From: Nitrospirota bacterium
GTDB lineage: Bacteria; Nitrospirota; Nitrospiria; Nitrospirales; UBA8639
Direction: 5' to 3'
Assembly (NCBI GenBank): GCA_003696975.1
Contig: RFGT01000034.1
Location: 1 to 38,535 of the forward strand
Length of the DNA: 38,535 bases
Shown: piece after piece, positions 1-7,652 of the stretch
Layout of the letters: every line of letters begins with the position of its first letter
Position numbering within the stretch: the stretch's first letter is position 1
Notes under the pieces: generated by a model
Seen by the model: only the letters and a program-made list of their open reading frames with translations
What the model was told of the DNA's origin: nothing
The model's database searches: none
Program-made: the position numbers and the translations under genes

Positions 1-742
1 CGAACCACCCAAACCAGAGCAACCCTGTTCCCAGGATGGTCATGGGTAAATTGTGAGGAGGCATAGGTTCAACCCCGTACCCTTTCCTAGCTCCCAACAC
101 CAGCGCGCAGACTAATGCCGCAAACCCAGAACTAATGTGAACCACGGCACCACCTGCAAAATCTAAAGCCCCTAACCCGCCCAACCAACCTCCTCCCCAG
201 ACCCAATGGGCCAAAGGCGCATAAATACATGTAAGCCAGAGTACGCCAAAGAGCAGTAAAGCAGTAAATTTCATGCGTTCGGCAAAACTTCCCGTAATGA
301 GCGCAACGGTGATTGCGGCAAACATCAACTGAAATACCATGAAGACTTGATGCGGGAGGTTGTCGGCATAGGGACCAGGTTCTACCCCGACATTTTGCAG
401 CCCAATCCAGGCCAGCCCACCAATCACCCCACCAAGATCCGGACCAAACGCCAGACTGTACCCCCACAAGATCCAAATCATGCTCATGGTACAGACCAGG
501 ATGGCCGTATGCATAATGGTCCCTAGCACGTTTTTGCTCCGGACTAGCCCGCCATAAAACAAAGCAAGTCCCGGAAGCATCATGCAGAGAACCAGGGCGG
601 AAGCCATAAGAATCCATGCCGTATCTCCGCTATCCACTGATGCTGGATTCCCTTGGGCCCACACGGGGGAAATGCCCATCACCATCAATAGAGCAGCCGT
701 GGTGGTGAGTATTCCCGCTGAGAGATGGATTCGAGAGTCCAT
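1..742 (-). CDS. amt: Ammonium transporter Amt (second copy, 3' end outside window)
   Basis: An ATG at 742 opens a frame that runs without a stop to the window edge, about 247 codons. It starts with a signal-like segment ending near PVWAQ and then shows Amt hallmarks: GDTAWILMASALVL, GLALFYGGLVRSKNVLG, FAERMKFTALLLF, the first channel histidine in APLAHWVWGGGWLG, and GAVVHISSG. It is closely similar along its length to the complete Amt at 1292-2623. AAAGGAG lies nine bases before the ATG, which supports this start. The family forms trimeric inner-membrane channels for ammonium/ammonia. It is the last visible gene of a porin-amt-glnK-amt series. The second channel histidine and the C-terminal GlnK contact region lie outside the window, so an intact gene is assumed. 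Confidence 0.95.
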   Translation of the reverse strand, partial: MDSRIHLSAGILTTTAALLMVMGISPVWAQGNPASVDSGDTAWILMASALVLCMMLPGLALFYGGLVRSKNVLGTIMHTAILVCTMSMIWILWGYSLAFGPDLGGVIGGLAWIGLQNVGVEPGPYADNLPHQVFMVFQLMFAAITVALITGSFAERMKFTALLLFGVLWLTCIYAPLAHWVWGGGWLGGLGALDFAGGAVVHISSGFAALVCALVLGARKGYGVEPMPPHNLPMTILGTGLLWFGWF

Positions 743-837
743 GAAACGATACTCCTTTTGCAGAAGTTCCTGAAGAACCGTACTTCCGTGTGCTTTATAA
801 AGGATAGGGGCCCTGGCTCTTGACTGTCAGAGAGCAC

Positions 838-1188
<351 letters not shown>

Positions 1189-1291
1189 TTAACAAGCGTG
1201 AAAGCTGCGGTGATGTCCCATGGTGCTCTACTCCTCTACACTCCCAGTAGTCGGAGAATTTTTCTTTCACTCCCACGAGTTTTCTCATGCA

Positions 1292-2623
1292 TCACAATAA
1301 CGTATACGCCCGTTCATTATGCTGGCTCAAATCCAATCCCAAAATCTCTTCATCTTTCTGAACACGCAGCCCGATGATTCCATCGACCACTTTGAGAAGA
1401 ATAAATGTCCCCACCAGGGCGAACACCCACGTTGCGGCAACCGCTACGAGTTGAATCCCGACCTGAGCAGGGTTTCCAAAAAATAACCCAGTGCCTCCTC
1501 CCACGCTGGCAAACAGTCCCGTGGCAATCGCCCCCCAGGTGCCGCCGATGCCATGAATGCCCAGCACATCAAGCGAATCATCATACCCGAATTTATTCTT
1601 CCAGAGAACAGCCGCATAGCAAAGTGCACCAGCCCCAATGCCAATCCACAGGGACGAAAGGGGACCAACGAACCCCGCAGCAGGAGTAATGGCCACTAAA
1701 CCGGCTACAGCGCCACTAGCCGCGCCAAGGATCGTGGGCTTTCCGCGATACACCCATTCCACCACTAACCAGCTCAACGCCGCTGCCGCCGTGGCTGTAT
1801 TGGTGGTGACAAAGGCGCTCGCGGCAATGCCATTGGCAGCCAAGGCGCTTCCCGCATTGAAACCAAACCAGCCAAACCACAAGAGACAGGCTCCAATGAC
1901 GGTGAAAGGTAGATTATGGGGCGCCATGGCCTCCTTGCCATACCCATGCCGTTGTCCGAGCACCAGCGCACAGGCGAGGGCGGAAACCCCAGAGCTAATA
2001 TGAACGACGGTCCCCCCGGCAAAATCCAGCGCTCCTAATTCTCCGAGCCAACCACCTCCCCAGACCCAATGGGCCAAGGGAGAATAGATGAACGTAGCCC
2101 ACAGCACGGCAAACAGCAAGAAGGCGCTGAATTTCATTCGTTCGGCAAAGGATCCTGTAATAAGCGCCACGGTGATTACCGCAAACATGAGCTGAAACAC
2201 CATGAAGGCAAAATGAGGGATCGTGGAGCCCTCGGTTGGCTCGGGCCCCACACCCATGAGCCCGAACCATTCCAAGCTCCCAATGATTCCCCCGATATCC
2301 GGGGCAAACGCCAGACTGTACCCCCAGAGCACCCAGACTACGCTGACGACACAGAGTGAAATGAAGCTGTGCATCATGGTTCCCAAGACATTCTTGCTCC
2401 GGACCATTCCCCCATAGAACAATGCCAGCCCCGGGGCTGTCATGGCTAAGACAAGGGCCGAAGAAGTCAGAATCCACGCTGTGTCTCCGGCACTGATCGA
2501 CGATCCGGATTCCGTGGCTCCAGCGATCGCAGGCGAACCCACGCCACCAACAACAAGCCATCCTAATAGACAGGAGAGATATACCAATAGACGAGTGTTT
2601 TGGACGATTACGCGTGTCATCAT
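1292..2623 (-). CDS. amt: Ammonium transporter Amt (complete copy)
   Basis: A complete Amt of about 443 residues. A signal-like N-terminus ending near SPAIA is followed by about eleven membrane segments. Visible family motifs are GLALFYGGMVRSKNVLG, FAERMKFSAFLLF, the twin histidines in SPLAHWVWGGG and DVLGIHGIGGTWG, and the cytosolic tail GLRVQKDEEILGLDLSQHNE that contacts GlnK. A GTG six bases further upstream is in frame, but the AGGAGG ribosome-binding site overlaps it. That leaves ATG 2623 (five-base spacing) or ATG 2620 (eight-base spacing) as the true start. The porin gene lies immediately upstream, with only 16 bases between them, so the two are probably co-transcribed. Confidence 0.97.
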   Translation of the reverse strand: MMTRVIVQNTRLLVYLSCLLGWLVVGGVGSPAIAGATESGSSISAGDTAWILTSSALVLAMTAPGLALFYGGMVRSKNVLGTMMHSFISLCVVSVVWVLWGYSLAFAPDIGGIIGSLEWFGLMGVGPEPTEGSTIPHFAFMVFQLMFAVITVALITGSFAERMKFSAFLLFAVLWATFIYSPLAHWVWGGGWLGELGALDFAGGTVVHISSGVSALACALVLGQRHGYGKEAMAPHNLPFTVIGACLLWFGWFGFNAGSALAANGIAASAFVTTNTATAAAALSWLVVEWVYRGKPTILGAASGAVAGLVAITPAAGFVGPLSSLWIGIGAGALCYAAVLWKNKFGYDDSLDVLGIHGIGGTWGAIATGLFASVGGGTGLFFGNPAQVGIQLVAVAATWVFALVGTFILLKVVDGIIGLRVQKDEEILGLDLSQHNERAYTLL

Positions 2624-2639
2624 GCTCACCTCCTCGACA

Positions 2640-3854
2640 TTAGAAGAGGTAGACTACTTCGGCGGCCAAGGTTTCTTGATGATTCGCTGCCCTGGTGCCG
2701 AATTGAAACGTATTTTTATCGGACTTATCGTACCGGAACTCGAAGCGCGTCATGAGAGAAGGAACGGGCATATATTGAAGTGTAAATGTCGTTTCCCATA
2801 GCGTCTGAGGCGTTCTCGGCGCTGAAGTTGTTCCTGTTGCACCAACGCAGGCCCCTGCTTTCGGTTTACCGGTAAAACCAAAGCAAGACATTGTGCCGGC
2901 AGCATCCTCCCAGATTTCTCCACGGATTCGCACACCCCATTGTTCCGTAAAGTCGTAGATCACATACCCTGCCACCCCATTCCACCGGGCATTGGCGGTT
3001 CCAGTTCCACTAGCATTGGCTTGGTTGGCGTAGTAGGCTTCCACGACCAATTCCAAAGCATCCGTGGCCTGAACATCCACAATGCCTCCTCCCAAAACCC
3101 GATCAGCATTGTTCACGCCCACTGCTCCTTCAGGCCCCCAAAATCCATAAAGAGTGATATTCAGTCCATCCATCGGTGTGAGATAGAGAGCAGATTCGAC
3201 CGACTTGCTATTATTAAAATCAGAAGTGACTCCGTTGAAGGCATTAATTGCTCCTACCGCAAAAGATACACTATCCGTCAACGCATATGCGGCCCGAATG
3301 CCTGTGGTCGTGAAGGGTTGCCCGAACCCGAACAACCAGGAACGGGAAAAATTCGGGTTGTAGGGGCTTTCAATCACCTCATACCCGATGAGAGAATTCA
3401 TTCGACCCAGGCGAAGATCAATCCCCTTCCCAATGGGGAGAATGTATTGCGCGTAGACTTCTTGAAAGTCGAACTCATCCGTTGCGTCAGTTCCCCCGGT
3501 AAATTCTGTGTCTTCTCCTGCATCTAGTTTAATCCGGAACCCTACGCGATCTATTAGTGATCCACCGGTTTTACCCTCTTTTTCTAACACAAGTTGAGCC
3601 AAATGTGGACGAAATGAATTGGAATCGACATCAAAGACCCGGTTCATATTGACCTTGCTGGCCGGATTATTAAAGTTTTGCACATACGAGGCCTCGACAT
3701 AACCATATAAGGAAAGCCCTAACTTCTTGCCAAGAGTCTGGTCGTCATCTGCTGCAAAGGCGGGAGTACTCACTCCACTCCAAACCATGCCGCTCATTAG
3801 ACCGCATGCAAGCACGAGGTAGAATAGACGAGCTATCATCGAGATCGCCAACAT
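2640..3854 (-). CDS. Outer-membrane beta-barrel porin (BBP2-like)
   Basis: A 404-residue protein with a signal peptide (hydrophobic residues 9-33, likely cleaved after STPAFA). Many alternating short beta-strand segments follow, and the C-terminus is aromatic (VVYLF), the usual signal for outer-membrane insertion. Features such as LSLYGYVEASYV, RLGRMNSLIGYEVIESPYN and FGFGQPFTTTGIRAAYA resemble the putative beta-barrel porin-2 family. A loop near residues 320-335 contains two cysteines that could form a disulfide. AAAGGAG nine bases before the ATG supports the start. Its position directly before amt-glnK-amt suggests it passes a small nitrogen solute, such as ammonium or urea, across the outer membrane. 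That substrate is inferred from context only. Confidence 0.85.
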   Translation of the reverse strand: MLAISMIARLFYLVLACGLMSGMVWSGVSTPAFAADDDQTLGKKLGLSLYGYVEASYVQNFNNPASKVNMNRVFDVDSNSFRPHLAQLVLEKEGKTGGSLIDRVGFRIKLDAGEDTEFTGGTDATDEFDFQEVYAQYILPIGKGIDLRLGRMNSLIGYEVIESPYNPNFSRSWLFGFGQPFTTTGIRAAYALTDSVSFAVGAINAFNGVTSDFNNSKSVESALYLTPMDGLNITLYGFWGPEGAVGVNNADRVLGGGIVDVQATDALELVVEAYYANQANASGTGTANARWNGVAGYVIYDFTEQWGVRIRGEIWEDAAGTMSCFGFTGKPKAGACVGATGTTSAPRTPQTLWETTFTLQYMPVPSLMTRFEFRYDKSDKNTFQFGTRAANHQETLAAEVVYLF

Positions 3855-4023
3855 GGGATCATACTCCTTTCTCCTACTAACCTACTGAGAAAACTTAGCG
3901 AACTTCATGTAACAACTTATCCCACTCTGTGATGTCTGTGACCACCTCGTCTGTCTACACCTCATTGTGCTGCTCTCTTTTCGTTTTCGAAAGAAGTGTA
4001 AAAAAGATGGTGAGGAAAACTGC

Positions 4024-4059
4024 ATAAAAAAATCCTCACCCCTCAATGAAGGATGAGGA
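4024..4059 (-). terminator. Rho-independent terminator
   Basis: On the minus strand the bases from 4059 to 4033 form a near-palindrome with 13-base arms and two mismatches, with outer pairs TCCTCA/TGAGGA, followed directly by seven T residues. This is a good intrinsic terminator. It could end the candidate small RNA, the rrf2-DUF2061-DUF423 operon about 260 bases upstream, or both. It lies 170 bases before the porin start, so it could also act as an attenuator of the porin-amt operon. Confidence 0.75.
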
Positions 4060-4117
4060 CTTCATTGTCCCATTGGTAAATGGTTTATCTTGGAGACGCC
4101 ATCGGCTCCGAAAAAAC
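4025..4117 (-). ncRNA. Candidate structured small RNA or 5' leader
   Basis: About 90 bases on the minus strand between a promoter-like sequence and the terminator can fold into a chain of hairpins. The first pairs 4092-4095 with 4106-4109 (GGAG/CTCC, extended by CG/CG inside). The second pairs 4070-4074 with 4079-4083 (CCATT/AATGG, four-base loop). The third pairs 4057-4060 with 4067-4070 (GGAC/GTCC). The terminator stem comes last. The third hairpin shares bases 4057-4059 with the terminator, so the two cannot both form completely, as in attenuators. I do not recognise a known RNA family. It may be a free small RNA or the leader of the porin-amt-glnK-amt operon. Confidence 0.4.
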
Positions 4118-4123
4118 GGCAAT

Positions 4124-4153
4124 CTTGTATCAGTATTACGCAAGAGGTGTCAA
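4124..4153 (-). promoter_or_regulatory. Candidate sigma-70 promoter for the small RNA/leader
   Basis: On the minus strand a perfect TTGACA (4153-4148) is followed after 18 bases by TACAAG (4129-4124), which matches four of six -10 positions. Transcription would start near 4117, just before the hairpin chain. The -10 match is modest. Confidence 0.4.
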
Positions 4154-4316
4154 GACTTATTTGCCACTGAAACGAAATGCCTGCCCTGTGAAGACACTTT
4201 CTTGAGCAAACCAAGTCTGGACTTTTCACAATAGACGAGTGAAGAAGCCTTCAAAGAATCTCTTTTAGCATTGTGGCAAGTTGGCATGATACGCTCGCAC
4301 CCAACTAGCAAGAACT

Positions 4317-4709
4317 TCAGAAAGGCACCTCCTTAGACCGATGCAGACACCCGAGAACTACACATAGCCATCCTCCCAAGAAGAGCAGGCCACCGACCGG
4401 CGTCACCATACCAGCCCATGGTGCATCAGTCAGAACAAGGAGATACAGGCTTCCGCAAAACAACAGGATGCCCGCAACAAACGACCAGACCGCATAGTGA
4501 AAAAGTTTGTTTGAACAATCACGAAGCAGCAACCCATTTGCCAGAAGAGCCAAGGCATGAACCATTTGGTAATGCACAGCAGTTTTAAAGAGTTCCAGCA
4601 TATCTTGAGAGACCACGGATTTGAGCGAATGGGCACCAAACGCCCCAGCGGCAACCGCAAGAAACCCAAACCCGGCCCCCAAAGCTACAACAACACGCGC
4701 GCGTTTCAC
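4317..4709 (-). CDS. DUF423 family membrane protein (YgdD-like)
   Basis: A 130-residue protein with four hydrophobic membrane segments and the DUF423 signature GAFGAHSLK near residues 23-31, then HYQMVHALALL and a glycine-rich third and fourth helix (TPVGGLLFLGGWLCVVLG). Length and layout match this family of small inner-membrane proteins of unknown function. The start is a GTG at 4709 without a strong ribosome-binding site. It lies only ten bases after the DUF2061 gene, so translational coupling is plausible. It is the last gene of a three-gene operon headed by an Rrf2 regulator. No biochemical role can be assigned. Confidence 0.85.
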   Translation of the reverse strand: MKRARVVVALGAGFGFLAVAAGAFGAHSLKSVVSQDMLELFKTAVHYQMVHALALLANGLLLRDCSNKLFHYAVWSFVAGILLFCGSLYLLVLTDAPWAGMVTPVGGLLFLGGWLCVVLGCLHRSKEVPF

Positions 4710-4719
4710 AGGATTATTT

Positions 4720-4941
4720 TCATGGCGAACTTACGGAGGGAATAATACGTCCCCAGCGAATACGCTGCCAGATACGTTCATGTACCCAATATAACAGAAT
4801 TTTGGTCAGCGCATCGGCTCCACCCAACAGAGCAGCGACAGTCAGCTCTCCGGTATACACAAAGACCACCGTCGTGGTGACAATTGTCGCCACAATTCGC
4901 CAACTGACTCCCTTCACCACACTCCGGAGATGTGAATCCAT
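4720..4941 (-). CDS. DUF2061 family small membrane protein
   Basis: A 73-residue protein with the typical DUF2061 pattern: RSVVKGVSWRIVATIVTTTV (first membrane segment), FVYTGELTVAALLGGADALT, and KILLYWVHERIWQRIRWG near the end. Length matches the family. The frame is open for 49 more codons upstream, but AGGAG lies eight bases before the ATG at 4941 and the conserved region begins there. The gene follows the Rrf2 regulator by 16 bases. Homologues are often found beside sulfur-assimilation genes in other bacteria, but nothing here tests that link. Confidence 0.88.
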   Translation of the reverse strand: MDSHLRSVVKGVSWRIVATIVTTTVVFVYTGELTVAALLGGADALTKILLYWVHERIWQRIRWGRIIPSVSSP

Positions 4942-4957
4942 AAGGATTTCTCCTATC

Positions 4958-5455
4958 TTATCTGGTCGTTGTGCGATGATGATACTTGGTGGCTTTCCTG
5001 ACACGAACAGGTGATGACACGGCGTGGTGAGATGCCTGTTTGGCAAGGTCGCGTAGGGTATAGTGGTCCAAGATCTCCGTAATCGCATGCCGGATTTCAG
5101 ACATCAAGTTTTTGACAGGACAGCTCGTTGTCTGCGCATAGGGGCAGTCATCGCAAGTTTGGTAGGCCAGTTGACTCACACAAGGAATCGGGGCAAGCGG
5201 ACCATCCAATATCCGTATTACCTGCCCAAGCGTAATGTCCTCAGGTTTCTTGATCAGCCGAAATCCCCCGTCGACTCCAGAGCGACTAGCCAATATACCG
5301 GCATGTTTGAGCGTGAGCAGAATCGATTCTAAAAATCCCGAGGGAATATGTTGGGCTTTTGCGATTTCTGATCGGCGGATTGGTCGCTGGCCATAAGCGT
5401 CGGTCAATTCTAGTAAGGCTCTCAGAGCGTATTGACTCTTCTTGGAAAGGCGCAT
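4958..5455 (-). CDS. Rrf2 family transcriptional regulator, probably Fe-S sensing
   Basis: A 165-residue protein beginning MRLSKKSQYALRALLEL, the classic Rrf2 winged helix-turn-helix start, with HIPSGFLESILLTLKHAG (recognition region) and GGFRLIKKPEDITLGQVIRI (wing). Cysteines at 92, 101, 104 and 112 (PC...CDDC...SC) are placed like the cluster ligands of IscR/NsrR-type members, so an Fe-S cofactor is likely. AGAGGA nine bases before the ATG supports the start. It heads an operon with DUF2061 and DUF423. A palindrome overlaps its own -10 element, suggesting autoregulation. The basic C-terminal tail after residue 145 is an extension of unknown use. Confidence 0.92.
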   Translation of the reverse strand: MRLSKKSQYALRALLELTDAYGQRPIRRSEIAKAQHIPSGFLESILLTLKHAGILASRSGVDGGFRLIKKPEDITLGQVIRILDGPLAPIPCVSQLAYQTCDDCPYAQTTSCPVKNLMSEIRHAITEILDHYTLRDLAKQASHHAVSSPVRVRKATKYHHRTTTR

Positions 5456-5470
5456 TATGCAACATCCTCT

Positions 5471-5552
5471 CTTAAGTCTATTTTAGTTAGGACTATAACT
5501 AAATTACTTAACATTCTGCAAATTTGGGAAACTTCAGTCCCTTTTAGTTAAG
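5471..5552 (-). promoter_or_regulatory. rrf2 promoter with palindromic operator and repeated box
   Basis: On the minus strand TTGCAG (5521-5516) and TATAGT (5497-5492) are separated by 18 bases, a plausible promoter. The perfect inverted repeat TTTAGTTA-N6-TAACTAAA (5482-5503) covers the -10. A related box occurs twice in the same orientation, at 5471-5491 and 5532-5552, with the shared pattern CTTNAGTCNNTTTTAGTTANG. These are probable binding sites for the encoded regulator. Confidence 0.55.
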
Positions 5553-5768
5553 GGGAGAGGGAACTAGACGAGAGCAACCGACTCACAGGGTAATTCCCAT
5601 TACCTCAAGACATTCTTTCTCATGTCCCTCCAAAGATCTGGAAAAACCCGGGATTTTTTTGACTTCCCTGTCAAACCAGCGGGAGAGCGCAATGATTACC
5701 ACGCTCAGATCCACGGAGGTCTTGTTTGTAATGTGCTACGTGAGGAAGGAAGAACAGGGCTGTGATTC
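5553..5768. other. Intergenic region with no identified gene
   Basis: With the rrf2 promoter region this makes a gene-free gap of 313 bases. I see only a short perfect hairpin, TTTGAC/GTCAAA, near 5658-5675 and flanking A/T runs with CCCGGG. It could be part of the 3' end of the purN-tRNA-Ala transcript, but no proper terminator is convincing. Confidence 0.5.
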
Positions 5769-5844
5769 TGGTGGAGGGCAGGGGACTTGAACCCCCGACC
5801 CCAACGTTGCGAACGTTGTGCTCTCCCAACTGAGCTAGCCCCCC
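5769..5844 (-). tRNA. tRNA-Ala (anticodon CGC)
   Basis: A complete cloverleaf on the minus strand, including an encoded CCA. The acceptor stem is GGGGGGC/GCCCTCC with one G-U pair, the D-arm is GCTC/GAGC, and the anticodon stem is CAACG/CGTTG with loop TTCGCAA, giving anticodon CGC. The T-arm contains GGTTCAAGTCC, and the discriminator base is A. It lies 73 bases downstream of purN and may be processed from that transcript. Confidence 0.95.
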
Positions 5845-5917
5845 ACCGTATTCAAAAGGGAGAGACAGGCGTCACTCACTTACACTGTAGCAAATAGAGG
5901 AAATGCCTGCAAACCCC

Positions 5918-6547
5918 TCAGGGTTTTTGAGTAATTCTCACGCACCTTCCCTCAATGCGCAAGCGTCCCTCGACGTACCATTGTACCGCCAGTGGATAGA
6001 TTTGATGTTCATGTGCAAGAATCCGTTCAGAGAGAGTCTCTACCGTATCACCTTCGACAACCGGGACAGCCGCTTGAACAATGATCGGTCCCTCATCTAC
6101 CCCTTCAGTTACAAAATGGACTGTACACCCTGTGATCTTCACGCCCCAGTCTAATGCTTGCTTTTGCGCCTGCAATCCAGGAAACGCCGGAAGCAGCGAG
6201 GGATGGATATTCATGATTCGCCACGGATAGGCCTGGATAAGAATTGGCGTAACGATCCGCATGTATCCAGCCAACAAGACCAACTCTACCTGATAGGACT
6301 TCAAGACTTCGAAAATCTTGCGATCATATGCTTCCCGAGGATTGGGCTGATCGGCAACAGAGGCGGGATCGAGAAAGATGTCGGCAATACCATGACGCCG
6401 GGCCCGTTCAAGGGCATACGCATTGACCTTATTGCTGATGACAACGGCCAATTGTGCGGTGATCGTCCCCGCGTTGATAGCGTCGATGATGGCTTGAAGG
6501 TTGGAGCCGCGACCAGATGCTAAGACTCCGATCCGCACCTTATCCAT
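5918..6547 (-). CDS. purN: Phosphoribosylglycinamide formyltransferase
   Basis: A 209-residue protein of the usual PurN length. It transfers a formyl group from 10-formyltetrahydrofolate to glycinamide ribonucleotide, the third step of purine synthesis, in the cytosol. The N-terminal phosphate-binding loop is VLASGRGSNLQAI. Catalytic Asn113 and His115 sit in MNIHPSLLPAFPG, and Asp151 in TEGVDEGPII. It follows purM by 19 bases, the common bacterial arrangement. All key residues are present. Confidence 0.97.
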   Translation of the reverse strand: MDKVRIGVLASGRGSNLQAIIDAINAGTITAQLAVVISNKVNAYALERARRHGIADIFLDPASVADQPNPREAYDRKIFEVLKSYQVELVLLAGYMRIVTPILIQAYPWRIMNIHPSLLPAFPGLQAQKQALDWGVKITGCTVHFVTEGVDEGPIIVQAAVPVVEGDTVETLSERILAHEHQIYPLAVQWYVEGRLRIEGRCVRITQKP

Positions 6548-6566
6548 ACCGTCCAGTCATTCCGGT

Positions 6567-7652
6567 TCAATTGGTATAGGCCAATGGCGCTTGATCGGAG
6601 ACACGCGTCTCGATCCAACCAATTTGAAAAGCCGATTCTTGTAAACTCCTCGCCCGGTCGATCACGGCATCCACTTGTTCTGGCGGAACAACCAGCACCA
6701 TGCCCACTCCCATATTAAAAACTCGGTACATTTCCTCATCAGGAATACGACCAAGCCGTTGAAGTAGCGAAAATAGAGGAGGAATTTTCCATGCTGATCG
6801 ATCAATGATGGCTCGACATGTAGCGGGAAGAATTCGTGGGATATTGCCGGTTAACCCTCCCCCAGTGATATGGGCCAATCCAGAAAGTGAATAGTCGCGA
6901 AGAAGAGCCAATACCGACTTGACGTAAATCCGCGTGGGAGTCAGCAAGATTTCTCCCAGCACACCTCCTACCTCAGCCAGATACCTGGTCATGGGTAATC
7001 GGGTCTGCTCGAATAGGACCTTGCGGGCAAGAGCGTAGCCATTGCTATGAAGCCCTGAGGACGCCAAGCCGATCAGGATATGACCCGGTCGAATAGCTTG
7101 CCCAGTCACTAGTTGTGAGCGCTCGACTATCCCAACGGCAAACCCTGCGAGGTCGTATTCTCCAGCATGATAGAACGTGGGCATTTCCGCTGTTTCTCCC
7201 CCCAACAGCGTGCAGCCGGCCTGCCGGCAACCCTCCACGATCCCCTGTATAATCGCTTCAGCTTGGGAGACCACCAATTGCCCCACCGCAAGATAGTCTA
7301 GAAAGAACAATGGCTCTGCACCGCTCACCAGGATATCGTTCACACACATGGCCACCAGATCGATTCCCACGGTATCGTGACGATCCAAGGCGAAAGCTAG
7401 CTTCAGCTTTGTCCCTACCCCATCGGTACTCGAGACAAGAACAGGATCCTGAAATCGCTCGATGGGGACACGAAAGAACCCTCCAAATCCGCCAAGTTCG
7501 CTCAGCACCTCTTGACGATCTGTCTGGCGCACTAACGGCCGAATACGGCGAACCAGCTCTTCACCTGCTGTGATGTTCACCCCAGCCTGTCGATAGTGAG
7601 ATATCATTTCATTTCGAGATGGGACAAAAGAGTCTGCCTTGTCTTCAGTCAC
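6567..7652 (-). CDS. purM: Phosphoribosylformylglycinamidine cyclo-ligase (AIR synthetase)
   Basis: A 361-residue PurM, which closes the imidazole ring in an ATP-dependent step of purine synthesis. Typical segments are YRQAGVNITAGEELVRRIRP, ELGGFGGFFRVP, VSSTDGVGTKLKLA, the substrate region GGETAEMPTFY, and SGLHSNGYALARKV. The start is a GTG at 7652 with GGAGC just upstream. It overlaps the last eight bases of the rlmD gene, so the two are probably translationally coupled. The next methionine (residue 16) has no ribosome-binding site. purN follows directly. Confidence 0.97.
   Translation of the reverse strand: MTEDKADSFVPSRNEMISHYRQAGVNITAGEELVRRIRPLVRQTDRQEVLSELGGFGGFFRVPIERFQDPVLVSSTDGVGTKLKLAFALDRHDTVGIDLVAMCVNDILVSGAEPLFFLDYLAVGQLVVSQAEAIIQGIVEGCRQAGCTLLGGETAEMPTFYHAGEYDLAGFAVGIVERSQLVTGQAIRPGHILIGLASSGLHSNGYALARKVLFEQTRLPMTRYLAEVGGVLGEILLTPTRIYVKSVLALLRDYSLSGLAHITGGGLTGNIPRILPATCRAIIDRSAWKIPPLFSLLQRLGRIPDEEMYRVFNMGVGMVLVVPPEQVDAVIDRARSLQESAFQIGWIETRVSDQAPLAYTN

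Larger units (their letters stand above)
3855..4316. other. Long intergenic region upstream of the porin operon
   Basis: A 462-base stretch without a convincing gene. Its middle holds a candidate small RNA or leader on the minus strand (about 4025-4117) with a promoter-like sequence and a terminator, described separately. The 170 bases next to the porin hold its ribosome-binding site. I found no clear sigma-70 hexamers there and no sigma-54 GG-N10-GC element on the minus strand. Confidence 0.7.

Noticed and set aside
132-617. A 161-codon minus-strand open frame in another reading frame of the left amt gene
   Set aside because: The Amt reading frame from ATG 742 is unmistakable across the same bases; this frame shows only its out-of-frame echo.
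4057-4109. Resemblance to a fluoride (crcB) riboswitch
   Set aside because: The GAUGG and AAACC-like pieces occur in similar order, but the loop has no downstream pseudoknot partner and the conserved UGAUG...CCU segment is absent.
4046-4234. A 62-codon open frame on the plus strand
   Set aside because: It has no ribosome-binding site or recognisable protein pattern, and it lies across the hairpin and terminator region read on the other strand.
4280-4300. TTGGCA-containing sigma-54-like element
   Set aside because: The GG-N10-GC spacing is wrong and no gene follows in that direction.
5648-5676. A-run, CCCGGG and T-run as a terminator after tRNA-Ala
   Set aside because: CCCGGG cannot form a loop by itself, and the A-T stem is too weak. 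The nearby TTTGAC/GTCAAA hairpin lacks a following T-run in either direction.
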